Positions 25,638 to 33,770 of a stretch of DNA of 64,000 bases are shown piece by piece; positions within the stretch are counted from its first letter, which is position 1; each line of letters opens with the position of its first letter. The notes below the pieces were generated by a model. It was not told the origin of the DNA and did no database searches. It worked only from the letters and a program-made list of their open reading frames with translations. The DNA is taken from contig JBQTIY010000002.1 in the NCBI GenBank assembly GCA_052387675.1, forward strand, positions 310,001-374,000, read 5' to 3'. The position numbers and the translations under genes are program-made. Origin of the DNA: JBQTIY01 sp052387675. Lineage in GTDB: Bacteria > Planctomycetota > B15-G4.

Positions 25638-27913
25638 CGCCTCCGCCCTGGACCACCCGCGACCGGCTCCTGGCGCTGATCGTCTTCCTGGTGGCGCTCG
25701 CGCTGCGCGTGGCCTACATCCACGAGTCGGAAGCGCAGCTCGGCCTCGACGTCAGCCGGCTCACGCAGACGGACAACCATGTCTTCGCGGCCTGGGCGCG
25801 CCAGATCGAGGGCGGCGATTTGCTCTGCCGCCAGCAGCCGCATGCCTATCACCTCTGGACGCGCGATGTCGCGCCGGAAGGCCGCTGGCTGGAGTGGTAC
25901 GGCGGCGAACTCACCTACCACCAGGCGCCGCTCTATCCCTACTTCGTCGCGGCGGTCTACGCGCTCTTCGGCTACACGCAAGAGATCGTCGGCTACGCGC
26001 AGGCCGTGCTCGGGGCGCTCACCTGCCTGCTCACCTTTGTGCTCGCGCGCCGGCTCATCTCGCCGCTGGGCGGCTTTCTGGCCGGCCTGCTGCTGGCCTT
26101 CATGGGCGCCTTCTATTTCTATGACGCCTGGATTTTGCGGGACGGCCCCCTCGCGCTGCTCACCGTGATCATGGCCTTGACGGCCGAGTCGGCTTACCGC
26201 CGCGACCGGCCGCGCGACTGGCTGATCGCCGGCGCAGCCGTGGGCCTCTTCACGCTGGCCAAGGAAACCGGACTGCCGCTGCTGGCTCTGGGACTACTGG
26301 CCCTGGCCGTGCAGCGCTGGCGCCGCCCCGCAGCGCTGCTGGCGGCCGCCGCGCCGCTGCTGCTGGGCTGGGCGCTCGTCACGACGCCGGCCTTCGTGCG
26401 CAACGAGATCGTGGGTGCGCCCACTTTCAAGCTCAGCACGCGCGGGCCGGAGGTGTTCGTCACCGGCAACGCCGCGGGTCAGGATGGCGTCGGCTGGGAT
26501 CCGCCGGCGCGCACGCTGCGGCACATTCTCATGGCCAGCAACTTCGAGATGCTGCCCACCATCGGGCTCACTCTGGCCACACACCGCGCCGAGCCGGCCG
26601 CCTATCTCGAGCTGCTTTGGCACAAGACCTGGGCTTACTTCAATGACTACGAAGTGCCCAACAATGTGAACTACGAACTGCACCGCGCCCACCTGCCCAC
26701 GCTGCAGTGGGGCTTCGTCTCCATGGGCTTCCTCTCGTCGGCGGCCTTGCTCGGCCTGCTGCTAGCCCTGCCGCGGCGGCGCGAGTTCGCCGTGCTTTAT
26801 GCGCTCTTCTTCGCCCTGGCGGCTTCGGTCATTTCGCTCTACATCCTCGGCCGCTTCCGCCTGCACGTCCTGCCGCTCTTCGCCGTCTTCGCCGCCTTCA
26901 CCCTGGATTGGGCGGTGCGCTCCCTGCGCCAGCGCCGCCTGATCTCGCTGGCGCTGGCCGGCCTCGTCTTCAGCGCACTGCTGGCTTTCACAGCCCGCCC
27001 GCCCGGCGACGAGATCAACGAGTCCAACCGCGACGCGGGCCTCATGCTGCAGCTCGTCAAGGCCGGCAGCTTCGAGAAGGCCATGCGCTTCCGCGACCGC
27101 ATCGCCTCGAATGCCACGGTGCTCCTGGAAGACCAGCCGGACGGCGCCAGCGGCCTGGTCGCGCAGCATCGCGAGAATGTGGCCCGCAAGCTCGGCGCCA
27201 TCCAGGAGGCCTTCGTGCACTTCGACGAAGCCCTGCGCTGGGCTGCGGACTCCGCCGAGCGGCATCTCCATGTGGGCCGCGGTTACGCCGCGCTCTTGCC
27301 CATCACCAAGCGCGGAGAGCGCATCGAGTTCGGCATGCTGGCGCGGCACGAGTTCGAGCAGGCCATCACGACCGCTGAGCAGATCGAGGGCGCCTATCTG
27401 GGGCTGGGCGCAGTCAGCTTCGAAGAAGGCCTGCTGGGCCAGGCCTACGCCTACTTCCAGAAAGAACTCGAACGTCGGCCCGACGCAGGCCAGGCGCATC
27501 TGGCCGTCGGGCTCATCCTGCGCACCTGGCAGCGGGACGTCGAAGCGCTGCAGTCCTTCCGCCGCGCCATCGACCTGGGGCTGCAGAATGCGCTGCTCTA
27601 CGTCTACGCGGCCTACATCGAGATCAACCCCGCGCACCGTGGCGCTCCCCTGCTGCGCCTCGGCAGCGAACCCCATCCGGTCTATGATCCCGAGCTTGCG
27701 CTGCGCCACGCGCGCCGCGCCCTGGAACTGGAACCCAGACACCCCATCGTGCGCGAACTCGCCGCCTACGTGCTCTACGCCAACGACCTGTTCGACGAGG
27801 CCGTGGCCCTGCTCGACGAGCTGGGCCGCGAGTTTCCCGAGCGCGCTGCCGAGTTCCGGCAACGCGCCGACGCCTTCCTCACGGTCAAGGCCGAAAAGGA
27901 CGCCGCGCGATGA
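25634..27913 (+). CDS. GT39/ArnT-like membrane glycosyltransferase with C-terminal TPR repeats
   Basis: A 759-residue polytopic protein. The N-terminus has the pattern of dolichyl-phosphate-mannose-type (GT-C, PMT/ArnT) transferases. A first helix is followed by a periplasmic loop with D-N-H and a Y-H-Q-A-P-L-Y-P-Y-F motif, typical of family PMT_2, then about ten further helices to residue ~450. The GT-C fold uses lipid-phosphate sugars as donors. The last ~280 residues are TPR-like (A-Y-L-G-L-G-A-V-S-F-E-E-G-L, H-L-A-V-G-L-I-L-R-T-W). The gene is coupled by ATGA overlaps to the ligase-like gene before it and the sulfatase-like gene after it. Acceptor and sugar are unknown. Confidence 0.85.
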   Translation: MTPPPWTTRDRLLALIVFLVALALRVAYIHESEAQLGLDVSRLTQTDNHVFAAWARQIEGGDLLCRQQPHAYHLWTRDVAPEGRWLEWYGGELTYHQAPLYPYFVAAVYALFGYTQEIVGYAQAVLGALTCLLTFVLARRLISPLGGFLAGLLLAFMGAFYFYDAWILRDGPLALLTVIMALTAESAYRRDRPRDWLIAGAAVGLFTLAKETGLPLLALGLLALAVQRWRRPAALLAAAAPLLLGWALVTTPAFVRNEIVGAPTFKLSTRGPEVFVTGNAAGQDGVGWDPPARTLRHILMASNFEMLPTIGLTLATHRAEPAAYLELLWHKTWAYFNDYEVPNNVNYELHRAHLPTLQWGFVSMGFLSSAALLGLLLALPRRREFAVLYALFFALAASVISLYILGRFRLHVLPLFAVFAAFTLDWAVRSLRQRRLISLALAGLVFSALLAFTARPPGDEINESNRDAGLMLQLVKAGSFEKAMRFRDRIASNATVLLEDQPDGASGLVAQHRENVARKLGAIQEAFVHFDEALRWAADSAERHLHVGRGYAALLPITKRGERIEFGMLARHEFEQAITTAEQIEGAYLGLGAVSFEEGLLGQAYAYFQKELERRPDAGQAHLAVGLILRTWQRDVEALQSFRRAIDLGLQNALLYVYAAYIEINPAHRGAPLLRLGSEPHPVYDPELALRHARRALELEPRHPIVRELAAYVLYANDLFDEAVALLDELGREFPERAAEFRQRADAFLTVKAEKDAAR

Positions 27914-29367
27914 GAGGCTGGCCCCGCGCCGCGCAGATCACCCTGGGGCTGCTCCTCTCCTGCAGCGCCGGCTGCAGTGAGCAGGCGCCCGCGGTCGATA
28001 CGCGACCCGACCTCATTCTCGTCGTGGTCGACACCTTGCGCGCCGACCGGCTGAGCACCTACGGACACGCGCGGCCCACCTCGCCCAACCTCGACCAGCT
28101 TGCAGCGCGCGGCGTCGTCTTCGAGGATGCCACCGCGCAGTCTTCGTGGACGCTGCCTTCGATGACCTCGCTCTTCACGGGGCGGCATGTCTTCGTCAAT
28201 GCCGAGCGCCTGCCTGATGGAGTGCCCGCGCTGGCCGAGCGCCTCGCGGAGGCCGGCTACGACACCGCCGCCTTCATCGGCAACCCGGCCGTGTCGGCCG
28301 CACGCGGCTTCGACCGCGGCTTCGCCACCTTCATCGGCCGTGAGCAAACCGGCAACGTGACCTGGACCGCTCCCGACCTGCAGGCCGCGCTCGAGGGCTG
28401 GCTCGCCAAACGGCCGCGCGACGGCCGGCCGCTCTTCCTCTACCTGCACTTCATGGATCCGCATTTTCCGTACGCGCCGGTCGCACCAGAGACCCTGCCC
28501 GGCCAGGTCACGCTGCGCGATGACACGCTGGCGGCCTGGGTGGCAGCCGTGACCGCGGCCAAGCCCGGCTCGCCGCTCTACGACACGGTAGACCAAGATC
28601 GCCGGCACATCCTGGGCCAGATCGACGCCTACGACCGCGAGATCGCCACCATGGACAGGGTGCTCGCCGAGATCCTGGACCGTCTGGCCGCGCTGCGCGG
28701 CAGCGGCGCGGCCGGTGGCCGGCAGCGTCTCGTGGCCGTGGCCGCCGACCACGGCGAAGGCCTCTGGGATCACGCCCATCACGCCGCAGTCGTCGCCAAG
28801 CATGTGCCGCCTGAGCAGCGCACGCTGCGCGAAGTCTTCTTCCGCGACCACAGCTATCACCTCTTTCAGGAGCTGATTCACACGCCGCTGCTCTTGTCCG
28901 GCGCCGGCTTCCCCGCCGGCCGCCGCATCGAGCAGCCGGTCGAGAACGTGGACCTCGTCCCCACGCTGCTGCGCGCCGCCGGCCTGCCGGAGGATCCCGC
29001 GCTGGACGGAGTGGCGCTGCAGGATGTCTGCACGCAGACCGCGCGGCCGCGCACGGCCGTCTTCGCGCATTGCAATGAGGGCACTGTCGTGCGCGACGTG
29101 GAGACGAGTTGGAAGCTGATTTTCCCCACGGCCACCGGCGACAGCTTCGGCATGCCGATGCAGCTCTATCACCTGGACAGCGACCCCTACGAACGCAAGA
29201 ACCGCGCCACCGACAAGAGCGCGCTGCCCGTGCTCAAGCGGCTGATCCGGCTGCGCGAGGAGGCCGCCGAGGCCTTTGATCTTTTCGACAGCCAGCCGGC
29301 GCACATCGATGATCCCGAACAGGAAGCCCTGCTGATCGAGCTGGGCTACGTGCACAAGCGCCGCTGA
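27910..29367 (+). CDS. Sulfatase-family (alkaline phosphatase superfamily) lipoprotein
   Basis: A 485-residue exported hydrolase. The signal peptide ends L-L-L-S-C-S-A-G-C, so C18 or C22 is lipidated. Metal-site motifs of the superfamily are present: V-V-D-T-L-R-A-D-R-L near residue 40 and A-A-D-H-G-E-G-L-W-D-H near 280. The nucleophile region reads S-S-W-T-L-P-S-M-T-S-L-F-T-G instead of the sulfatase C/S-x-P-x-R signature, so no formylglycine can form. A serine or threonine would be the nucleophile, as in phosphatases and phosphoglycerol transferases. It is the last gene of the glycan locus; cleaving or transferring a phospho- or sulfo-group on the polysaccharide is a plausible role. Confidence 0.85.
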   Translation: MRGWPRAAQITLGLLLSCSAGCSEQAPAVDTRPDLILVVVDTLRADRLSTYGHARPTSPNLDQLAARGVVFEDATAQSSWTLPSMTSLFTGRHVFVNAERLPDGVPALAERLAEAGYDTAAFIGNPAVSAARGFDRGFATFIGREQTGNVTWTAPDLQAALEGWLAKRPRDGRPLFLYLHFMDPHFPYAPVAPETLPGQVTLRDDTLAAWVAAVTAAKPGSPLYDTVDQDRRHILGQIDAYDREIATMDRVLAEILDRLAALRGSGAAGGRQRLVAVAADHGEGLWDHAHHAAVVAKHVPPEQRTLREVFFRDHSYHLFQELIHTPLLLSGAGFPAGRRIEQPVENVDLVPTLLRAAGLPEDPALDGVALQDVCTQTARPRTAVFAHCNEGTVVRDVETSWKLIFPTATGDSFGMPMQLYHLDSDPYERKNRATDKSALPVLKRLIRLREEAAEAFDLFDSQPAHIDDPEQEALLIELGYVHKRR

Positions 29368-29382
29368 GAGCGGGTGAGAGCG

Positions 29383-29479
29383 TGGCGGGAGCGCATGGGA
29401 ATCGAACCCACCCGAGGACTTGATCGGCCCTCCATCTGGATTTGAAGTCCAGTAGGCACACCAGCGCCTTGCCGCTCCC
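29383..29479 (-). tRNA. selC: Selenocysteine tRNA, anticodon TCA
   Basis: A 97-base tRNA ending in CCA with anticodon TCA (29445-29443) in a loop C-T-T-C-A-A-A closed by the stem CTGGA/TCCAG, which reads UGA. Features special to tRNA-Sec are visible. There is a long acceptor stem (GGGAGCG paired with CGCTCCC, plus a G-G eighth position). The D arm has a six-base-pair stem and only a four-base loop (AGGCGC-TGGT-GTGCCT). The variable arm is long, with a six-pair stem (GAGGGC/GTCCTC). The T loop reads TTCGATT. Its partners selA and selD lie 3-6 kb away; selB is not in the window. Confidence 0.97.
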
Positions 29480-29576
29480 GACGTCCGGCTCCGTAAGGCC
29501 GCACGCCTGCGAGGGCGATCTTAGCAGGCCGGAGTCGCACGACGCTTGCCGGCGCTCCCTGGCTAGAATGCGCCCG

Positions 29577-30284
29577 ATGCCTTCCGCGCCTCCCGACCGG
29601 CAATTCTTGCAGGCGCTCGCCGCCCATCGCCGCGGCGACAAACAGCAGGCGCGCGCGCTGCTCGAGGCGCTGCTCGCCCAGCAGCCCGACCACGCCGACG
29701 CTCTCGAAGTGCTCGGCATGCTCATCTCCGAGGCCGGCGACCTGGATGCCGCCATTGGCCTCACCGAGCGCGTGCTGGCTCTGCGCCCCGACTCGATCAT
29801 GGCCCACGCGAATCTCTCGCGCTTCCACATGCTCAAGGGCGACAAGACCACGGCCGAGGAATGGCAGGCCAAGGCGCGCGTCCTGGGCTGGAAGGATGAG
29901 ATCAAGCGCAAGGGCGAGGCCACCGGCGCGGCCGGCGGTCTGGAGCGCGGTCCGGATGCCGAGACCGTCATGGCTCAGGAAGAGAACGTCGTGCAGCATC
30001 CCGACGATGTGCGCGGCCGCCTGCAGCTCGCTGGCAGCTATCGCAAGCTCGGCATGCCCGCCAAGGCCCTGGCGCACCTCAAGCACGCGCTGGTGCTGGA
30101 TCCGCGCATGTCCATCCTCTACCTCGAGCTGGGGCGCACGCTCGAAGAGGTCGGCGCGCCGGCGGAGGCGGCCGACATCTATCGGCGCGGCATTCCCTTG
30201 GCCGAAGAGCGCGGTGACTTCATGCCTCGCAATCAGATGCAGTCGCGGCTGGCCGCTCTCGACAAGCAGGCGCGGCGTGGCTGA
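29577..30284 (+). CDS. TPR-repeat protein
   Basis: A 235-residue cytoplasmic protein of TPR helices in two blocks (A-L-L-E-A-L-L-A-Q-Q-P-D-H-A-D-A-L-E and A-L-A-H-L-K-H-A-L-V-L-D-P). They are separated by a charged linker rich in K, E and G. An in-frame ATG nine bases upstream (29568) is an equally possible start; neither has a clear ribosome site. A TAGAAT at 29564 overlaps this region. The stop lies inside the first codons of folD. It has no known role; its place beside the tRNA-Sec gene is probably incidental. Confidence 0.75.
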   Translation: MPSAPPDRQFLQALAAHRRGDKQQARALLEALLAQQPDHADALEVLGMLISEAGDLDAAIGLTERVLALRPDSIMAHANLSRFHMLKGDKTTAEEWQAKARVLGWKDEIKRKGEATGAAGGLERGPDAETVMAQEENVVQHPDDVRGRLQLAGSYRKLGMPAKALAHLKHALVLDPRMSILYLELGRTLEEVGAPAEAADIYRRGIPLAEERGDFMPRNQMQSRLAALDKQARRG

Positions 30285-31164
30285 GCTTTTGCGCGGCGCA
30301 CCCGTCGCCGCGGCCGTGCGCAGCCAGATCGCGGCGGCGCTCGCGGCCAGCGCGGCGCGCTTTGCCGAGCCGCCCTGCCTGGCCAATGTGGTCCTGGGCG
30401 AGGAGCCGGCCTCGGCCGCTTACCTTGACGCGATCGACCGATCCGCCGCCAAGGCCGGCGTGCTCACCCGGCGCGTCCAGTTGTCCGCCTCAGCCGGCGA
30501 GCGCGAGATTCTGGAGTGCCTGGCGCAGCTCGGTGATGACCGCAGCGTGCATGGCATCTTGCTGCAGCAGCCGCTGCCGCGCGGGCTCGACGCGCGCCGC
30601 GTCGCGGCCGCGCTGCCGGCCGAGAAGGATGTCGATGGCGCCGGCCTGGCTGCACTGGGCAGTGTGCTGGCCGGCGAGCGCTGCCAGCGCGCGCCCTGCA
30701 CTGCGGCGGCTGTGGTGGAGCTGCTCGCCTCCGATCCGCGCTTCGATCCCGCCGGCCGGGACGTGGTCATCATCGGGCGCAGCCTCGTCGTCGGGCGGCC
30801 GCTGGCCGCCATGCTGGCCTCGCCCGGACCGGGCGGACAGGCCACGGTGACCCTCTGTCATACGCGCACCAGAGATCTTTCTGCGCACACGCTGCGCGCC
30901 GAGATCCTCATCGTGGCGGCCGGCGTGCCGGCCTTGTTGCGCCCCGAAATGGTCCGCCCCGGCACGATCGTCATCGATGTCGGCACGCACCCGATCACCG
31001 GCCCCGACGGCCCGACGCTTTGCGGTGACGTCGATCCCGCCGTGGCCGCCGTGGCCGGCTTCCTCACGCCCGTGCCCGGCGGCGTCGGCCCGCTCACCAA
31101 TGCCATTCTCCTGCGACACGTCACCGCGGCGGCCCGCCCGGGCTATTTGCCGCCGGCATGGTAG
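30277..31164 (+). CDS. folD: Methylenetetrahydrofolate dehydrogenase/cyclohydrolase FolD
   Basis: FolD interconverts methylene-, methenyl- and formyl-tetrahydrofolate for purine and fMet synthesis. The 295 residues follow the family pattern: A-Y-L-D-A-I-D-R-S-A-A-K-A-G (catalytic Y..K helix), G-I-L-L-Q-Q-P-L-P, K-D-V-D-G, the nucleotide-binding G-R-S-L-V-V-G-R-P, and the terminal P-V-P-G-G-V-G-P-L-T. The C-T-A-A-A-V-V-E-L-L motif replaces the usual C-T-P-x-G, a small deviation. The GTG start overlaps the preceding TPR gene by 8 bp, and the stop overlaps the vWA gene by 7 bp. Confidence 0.95.
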   Translation: MAELLRGAPVAAAVRSQIAAALAASAARFAEPPCLANVVLGEEPASAAYLDAIDRSAAKAGVLTRRVQLSASAGEREILECLAQLGDDRSVHGILLQQPLPRGLDARRVAAALPAEKDVDGAGLAALGSVLAGERCQRAPCTAAAVVELLASDPRFDPAGRDVVIIGRSLVVGRPLAAMLASPGPGGQATVTLCHTRTRDLSAHTLRAEILIVAAGVPALLRPEMVRPGTIVIDVGTHPITGPDGPTLCGDVDPAVAAVAGFLTPVPGGVGPLTNAILLRHVTAAARPGYLPPAW

Positions 31165-32642
31165 GTCCCCGCGCGCTGCTCACTGTGATCCTGCTCGGGG
31201 CCGGCGCCTTGCCGGCCGTCGCTCCCGCCGCCGCGCAGGTCGAGGCGCGCGCTGCCATCGAGGCTCTGCGGCGCGCGCAACGCTCGGAAGTCAGCTCCGA
31301 GTTGCTCGCCGCACTGCGCGGCCTGGCCGCGCATGACGAGCCGGTCGTAGTGGACGAGCTCTTGGCCACGCTCGAAGCGGGCGAGTCGCATCTCTTCCCG
31401 CTCGTGCGCGCGCTGCTCGGCAGCTACTCCGACCCCGCCACGATCAAGCGCCTGCTCAGCAAGGGCGTGAAGAGCCGGCTCCCGGCCGTGCGCGAGCAGG
31501 TGATTCTCGCCTTGGGTGAAGGCCGGCCGGCGGCGCTCGACTGGCAGGCGCTGGCCGAAGAGGCGCTCGCGGATCCCAGCGCCGCGGTGCGCGCGGCCGC
31601 GGTGCGCTCGCTGGGGCGCGCCCACAGCCTGGGGCAGCTCGAGCGCATCTTGGAGCTGGCCCTCGACGAACACGAGCGCGTGCGCGCCGAAGTGGCCGGC
31701 GCCCTCGTGCGCCTGGCGGGAGAGCGCGCGCTGCCCGTGCTGCAGAAACTCGTCGCCGATCCGCGCTGGCGCGTGCGCCTTGCGGCTGCGCAAGCACTGG
31801 CCGACATGAAGACTCCGCCGGCGGTGGAAGGCCTGGTGGACGCGCTGGTCCTCGAGCGCGGGCGCCTGCGCGAAGACTTCGTGGCCCTGCTCGAACGGCT
31901 GACCGGCCGTTCGCTCGGCACGGACATCGCGGGCTGGCGCGCCCTGCTGCTTGAGGCGCCGCCGGACCTGCTGAGCCACGGCGACACGATGGCCCTGCGG
32001 CGCCAGTTGCCGCCGCGCTATGTGGGCGAGGGGCTGCGCTACTACACCGTGGGCACGAGCAGCGAACGCTTCGCCCTGATCACAGATGTCTCGGCCAGCA
32101 TGAGCACTCCGGTTGCACTGGCCGGGCCGGCGCAGGCCGGGCGCGAGCAGCCGCAGACCCGGCTCCTCGTGGCGCAGACGGAATTGCAGCGCCTGCTGGG
32201 CAGCTTCTCGCCGCAAGTGTCCTTCAACCTCATCTGTTTCGGCGATGTGGCTCGCGCCTGGAAGCCCGCACCCGTGCCCGCCGAGGAGCGCACCGTGCGC
32301 GCGGCACTCGCCGAGGTCGGCGACTATCGCGCCGACGGGAATACCAATCTCTTTGAGGCGCTGGCGCTGGCCTTCGACGCTGCCGAGACGGCCATCGACT
32401 CGCCGCTGGCCCGGCCAGGCGACATCGACACGCTCTTCCTGCTCAGCGATGGCGCGCCCAGCATCGGCAAACTGCAGGACACCGAGCTGCTTCTGGCCTG
32501 GGTCGGCGAACGCAACCGCGTGCTGCAGTTGCGCATTCACTGCCTCTCGCTCACCAGCGAAGAAAACTGTCTGCTCCTCCTGCAGCAGCTCGCGGATCTG
32601 GGCAACGGCCAGTTTGTGCAGCTCGTTGCCCCTGGCCGCTGA
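31158..32642 (+). CDS. Exported HEAT-repeat protein with von Willebrand factor A domain
   Basis: A 494-residue protein. A signal peptide covers residues 1-27 (cleavage after A-A-A-Q-V or nearby). HEAT-like repeats run from about 30 to 290 (D-P-S-A-A-V-R-A-A-A-V-R-S-L-G-R-A, D-P-R-W-R-V-R-L-A-A-A-Q-A-L). A vWA domain follows with a complete metal-ion-dependent adhesion site: D310, S312 and S314 in D-V-S-A-S-M, T396 in G-N-T-N-L and D431 in L-S-D-G. It should therefore bind a divalent metal and a protein ligand outside the cytoplasm. It is convergent with selD. The function is unknown. Confidence 0.82.
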   Translation: MVGPRALLTVILLGAGALPAVAPAAAQVEARAAIEALRRAQRSEVSSELLAALRGLAAHDEPVVVDELLATLEAGESHLFPLVRALLGSYSDPATIKRLLSKGVKSRLPAVREQVILALGEGRPAALDWQALAEEALADPSAAVRAAAVRSLGRAHSLGQLERILELALDEHERVRAEVAGALVRLAGERALPVLQKLVADPRWRVRLAAAQALADMKTPPAVEGLVDALVLERGRLREDFVALLERLTGRSLGTDIAGWRALLLEAPPDLLSHGDTMALRRQLPPRYVGEGLRYYTVGTSSERFALITDVSASMSTPVALAGPAQAGREQPQTRLLVAQTELQRLLGSFSPQVSFNLICFGDVARAWKPAPVPAEERTVRAALAEVGDYRADGNTNLFEALALAFDAAETAIDSPLARPGDIDTLFLLSDGAPSIGKLQDTELLLAWVGERNRVLQLRIHCLSLTSEENCLLLLQQLADLGNGQFVQLVAPGR

Positions 32643-32681
32643 CCCCGCGGGCCACGGCTCAGCGCAACAGCCGCACACGCC

Positions 32682-33770
32682 CTAGCGCATCAGGCGCACG
32701 CGGCCGCCCGTGCCGGACGCCCGCAGTTCGCTCTCCAGCGCCACGGCCTCGCCGATCGCCACCGCGCTCACGCCACGCTCGGCGCAGGCCGCTTCCAGAG
32801 CGGAGGCCCGCACGGCCGGCACCGCGATCAGCAATCCGCCCGAGGTCTCACTGTCGAGCGCCAGTCGCTGGAGCGGCTCATCGACATCCGGATCGATCTG
32901 CAGCCGCTCCGCCAAGTGCTTGAGCGTTCGGCCGGCGCTGCCGCTCTGCAGGCCCAGTTCGAGCAAGCGGCGCGCTCCGGGCAAGAGTGGCAAGGCGGCG
33001 GACGAGAAGCGCAACTCCACACCGGAGGCGGCGGCCAGCTCGTGGCCGTGCCCCAGCAGCCCGAAGCCCGTCACGTCGGTGGCCGCATGCACGCCCACCG
33101 CCACCATGGCCTCGCAGGCCGCGCGATTGAGCTTTCCCATGGAGGCACAGGCCGCCTGCAACTCCTCAGCGGTGGCCAGATCCTTGCGGCCCGCCGTCGT
33201 GATGCAGCCGGTGCCGAGCGGCTTGGTGAGGTAGAGCCTGTCGCCGGGCCGCGCGCCGGCATTGGTCACCTGCGCGCCCGGGCGCACGAGGCCGGTCACC
33301 GCCACGCCGTACTTCACGCCGGTGTCCACGATCGAATGCCCGCCGAGCAGCATGGCCCCGGCCTCTTGCAGTGCATCGCCGCCGCCGCGCAGGATCTCGC
33401 CCAGCACGGCCAGGGGCAGCTCGCTGGTCGGGAAAGCCACGATGTTCAGCGCTGAGAAGGGCGTGGCCCCCATGGCGTAGACATCGGAGAGCGCATTGGC
33501 TGCGGCGATCCGCCCAAACCACCAGGGGTCGTCAACAACCGGCGGAAAGAAGTCCACCGTCTGCACGAGGGCGATGCGGTCATCGACAGCCGCCACGCCG
33601 GCATCGTCGAAGTGCTCGTTGCTGACGAGCAGGCGCGCATCGGGAAACCGCGGCAGCGCTGAGAGGACCTGCACGAGGTCCTGGGCCGGAACCTTAGCGG
33701 CTCAGCCGGCGCAGTTGGCGTAGCGCGTGAGCCGCACCTGCCGGCCGCTCTCGTCGCCGTGCAGCGTCAT
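32682..33770 (-). CDS. selD: Selenide, water dikinase SelD, itself a selenoprotein (in-frame TGA = Sec)
   Basis: SelD makes selenophosphate from selenide and ATP, the selenium donor for SelA. Conventional reading begins only at the GTG at 33674. Upstream in the same frame is an ATG at 33770, and codon 23 is TGA (33704-33702). The N-terminus reads R-Y-A-N-C-A-G-(Sec)-A-A-K-V-P, exactly where other SelD proteins have Cys or Sec beside the catalytic lysine. Downstream motifs are standard (D-F-F-P-P-V-V-D-D-P, A-N-A-L-S-D-V-Y-A-M-G, L-G-G-H-S-I-V-D). With Sec the product has 362 residues. The ATG overlaps the selA stop as ATGA. A hairpin after the TGA is a candidate SECIS. Confidence 0.93.
33664..33682 (-). 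promoter_or_regulatory. Candidate bacterial SECIS hairpin in selD
   Basis: In the selD mRNA, 19 bases after the UGA codon, AGGACCT and AGGTCCT form a perfect seven-base-pair stem around a five-base loop C-G-U-G-C that includes the G-U favoured in SelB-binding loops. The loop lies about 26 bases after the UGA, within the range known for bacterial SECIS elements. The hairpin is in the coding region, as expected in bacteria. No other stem near the codon is as good by eye. Confidence 0.65.
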
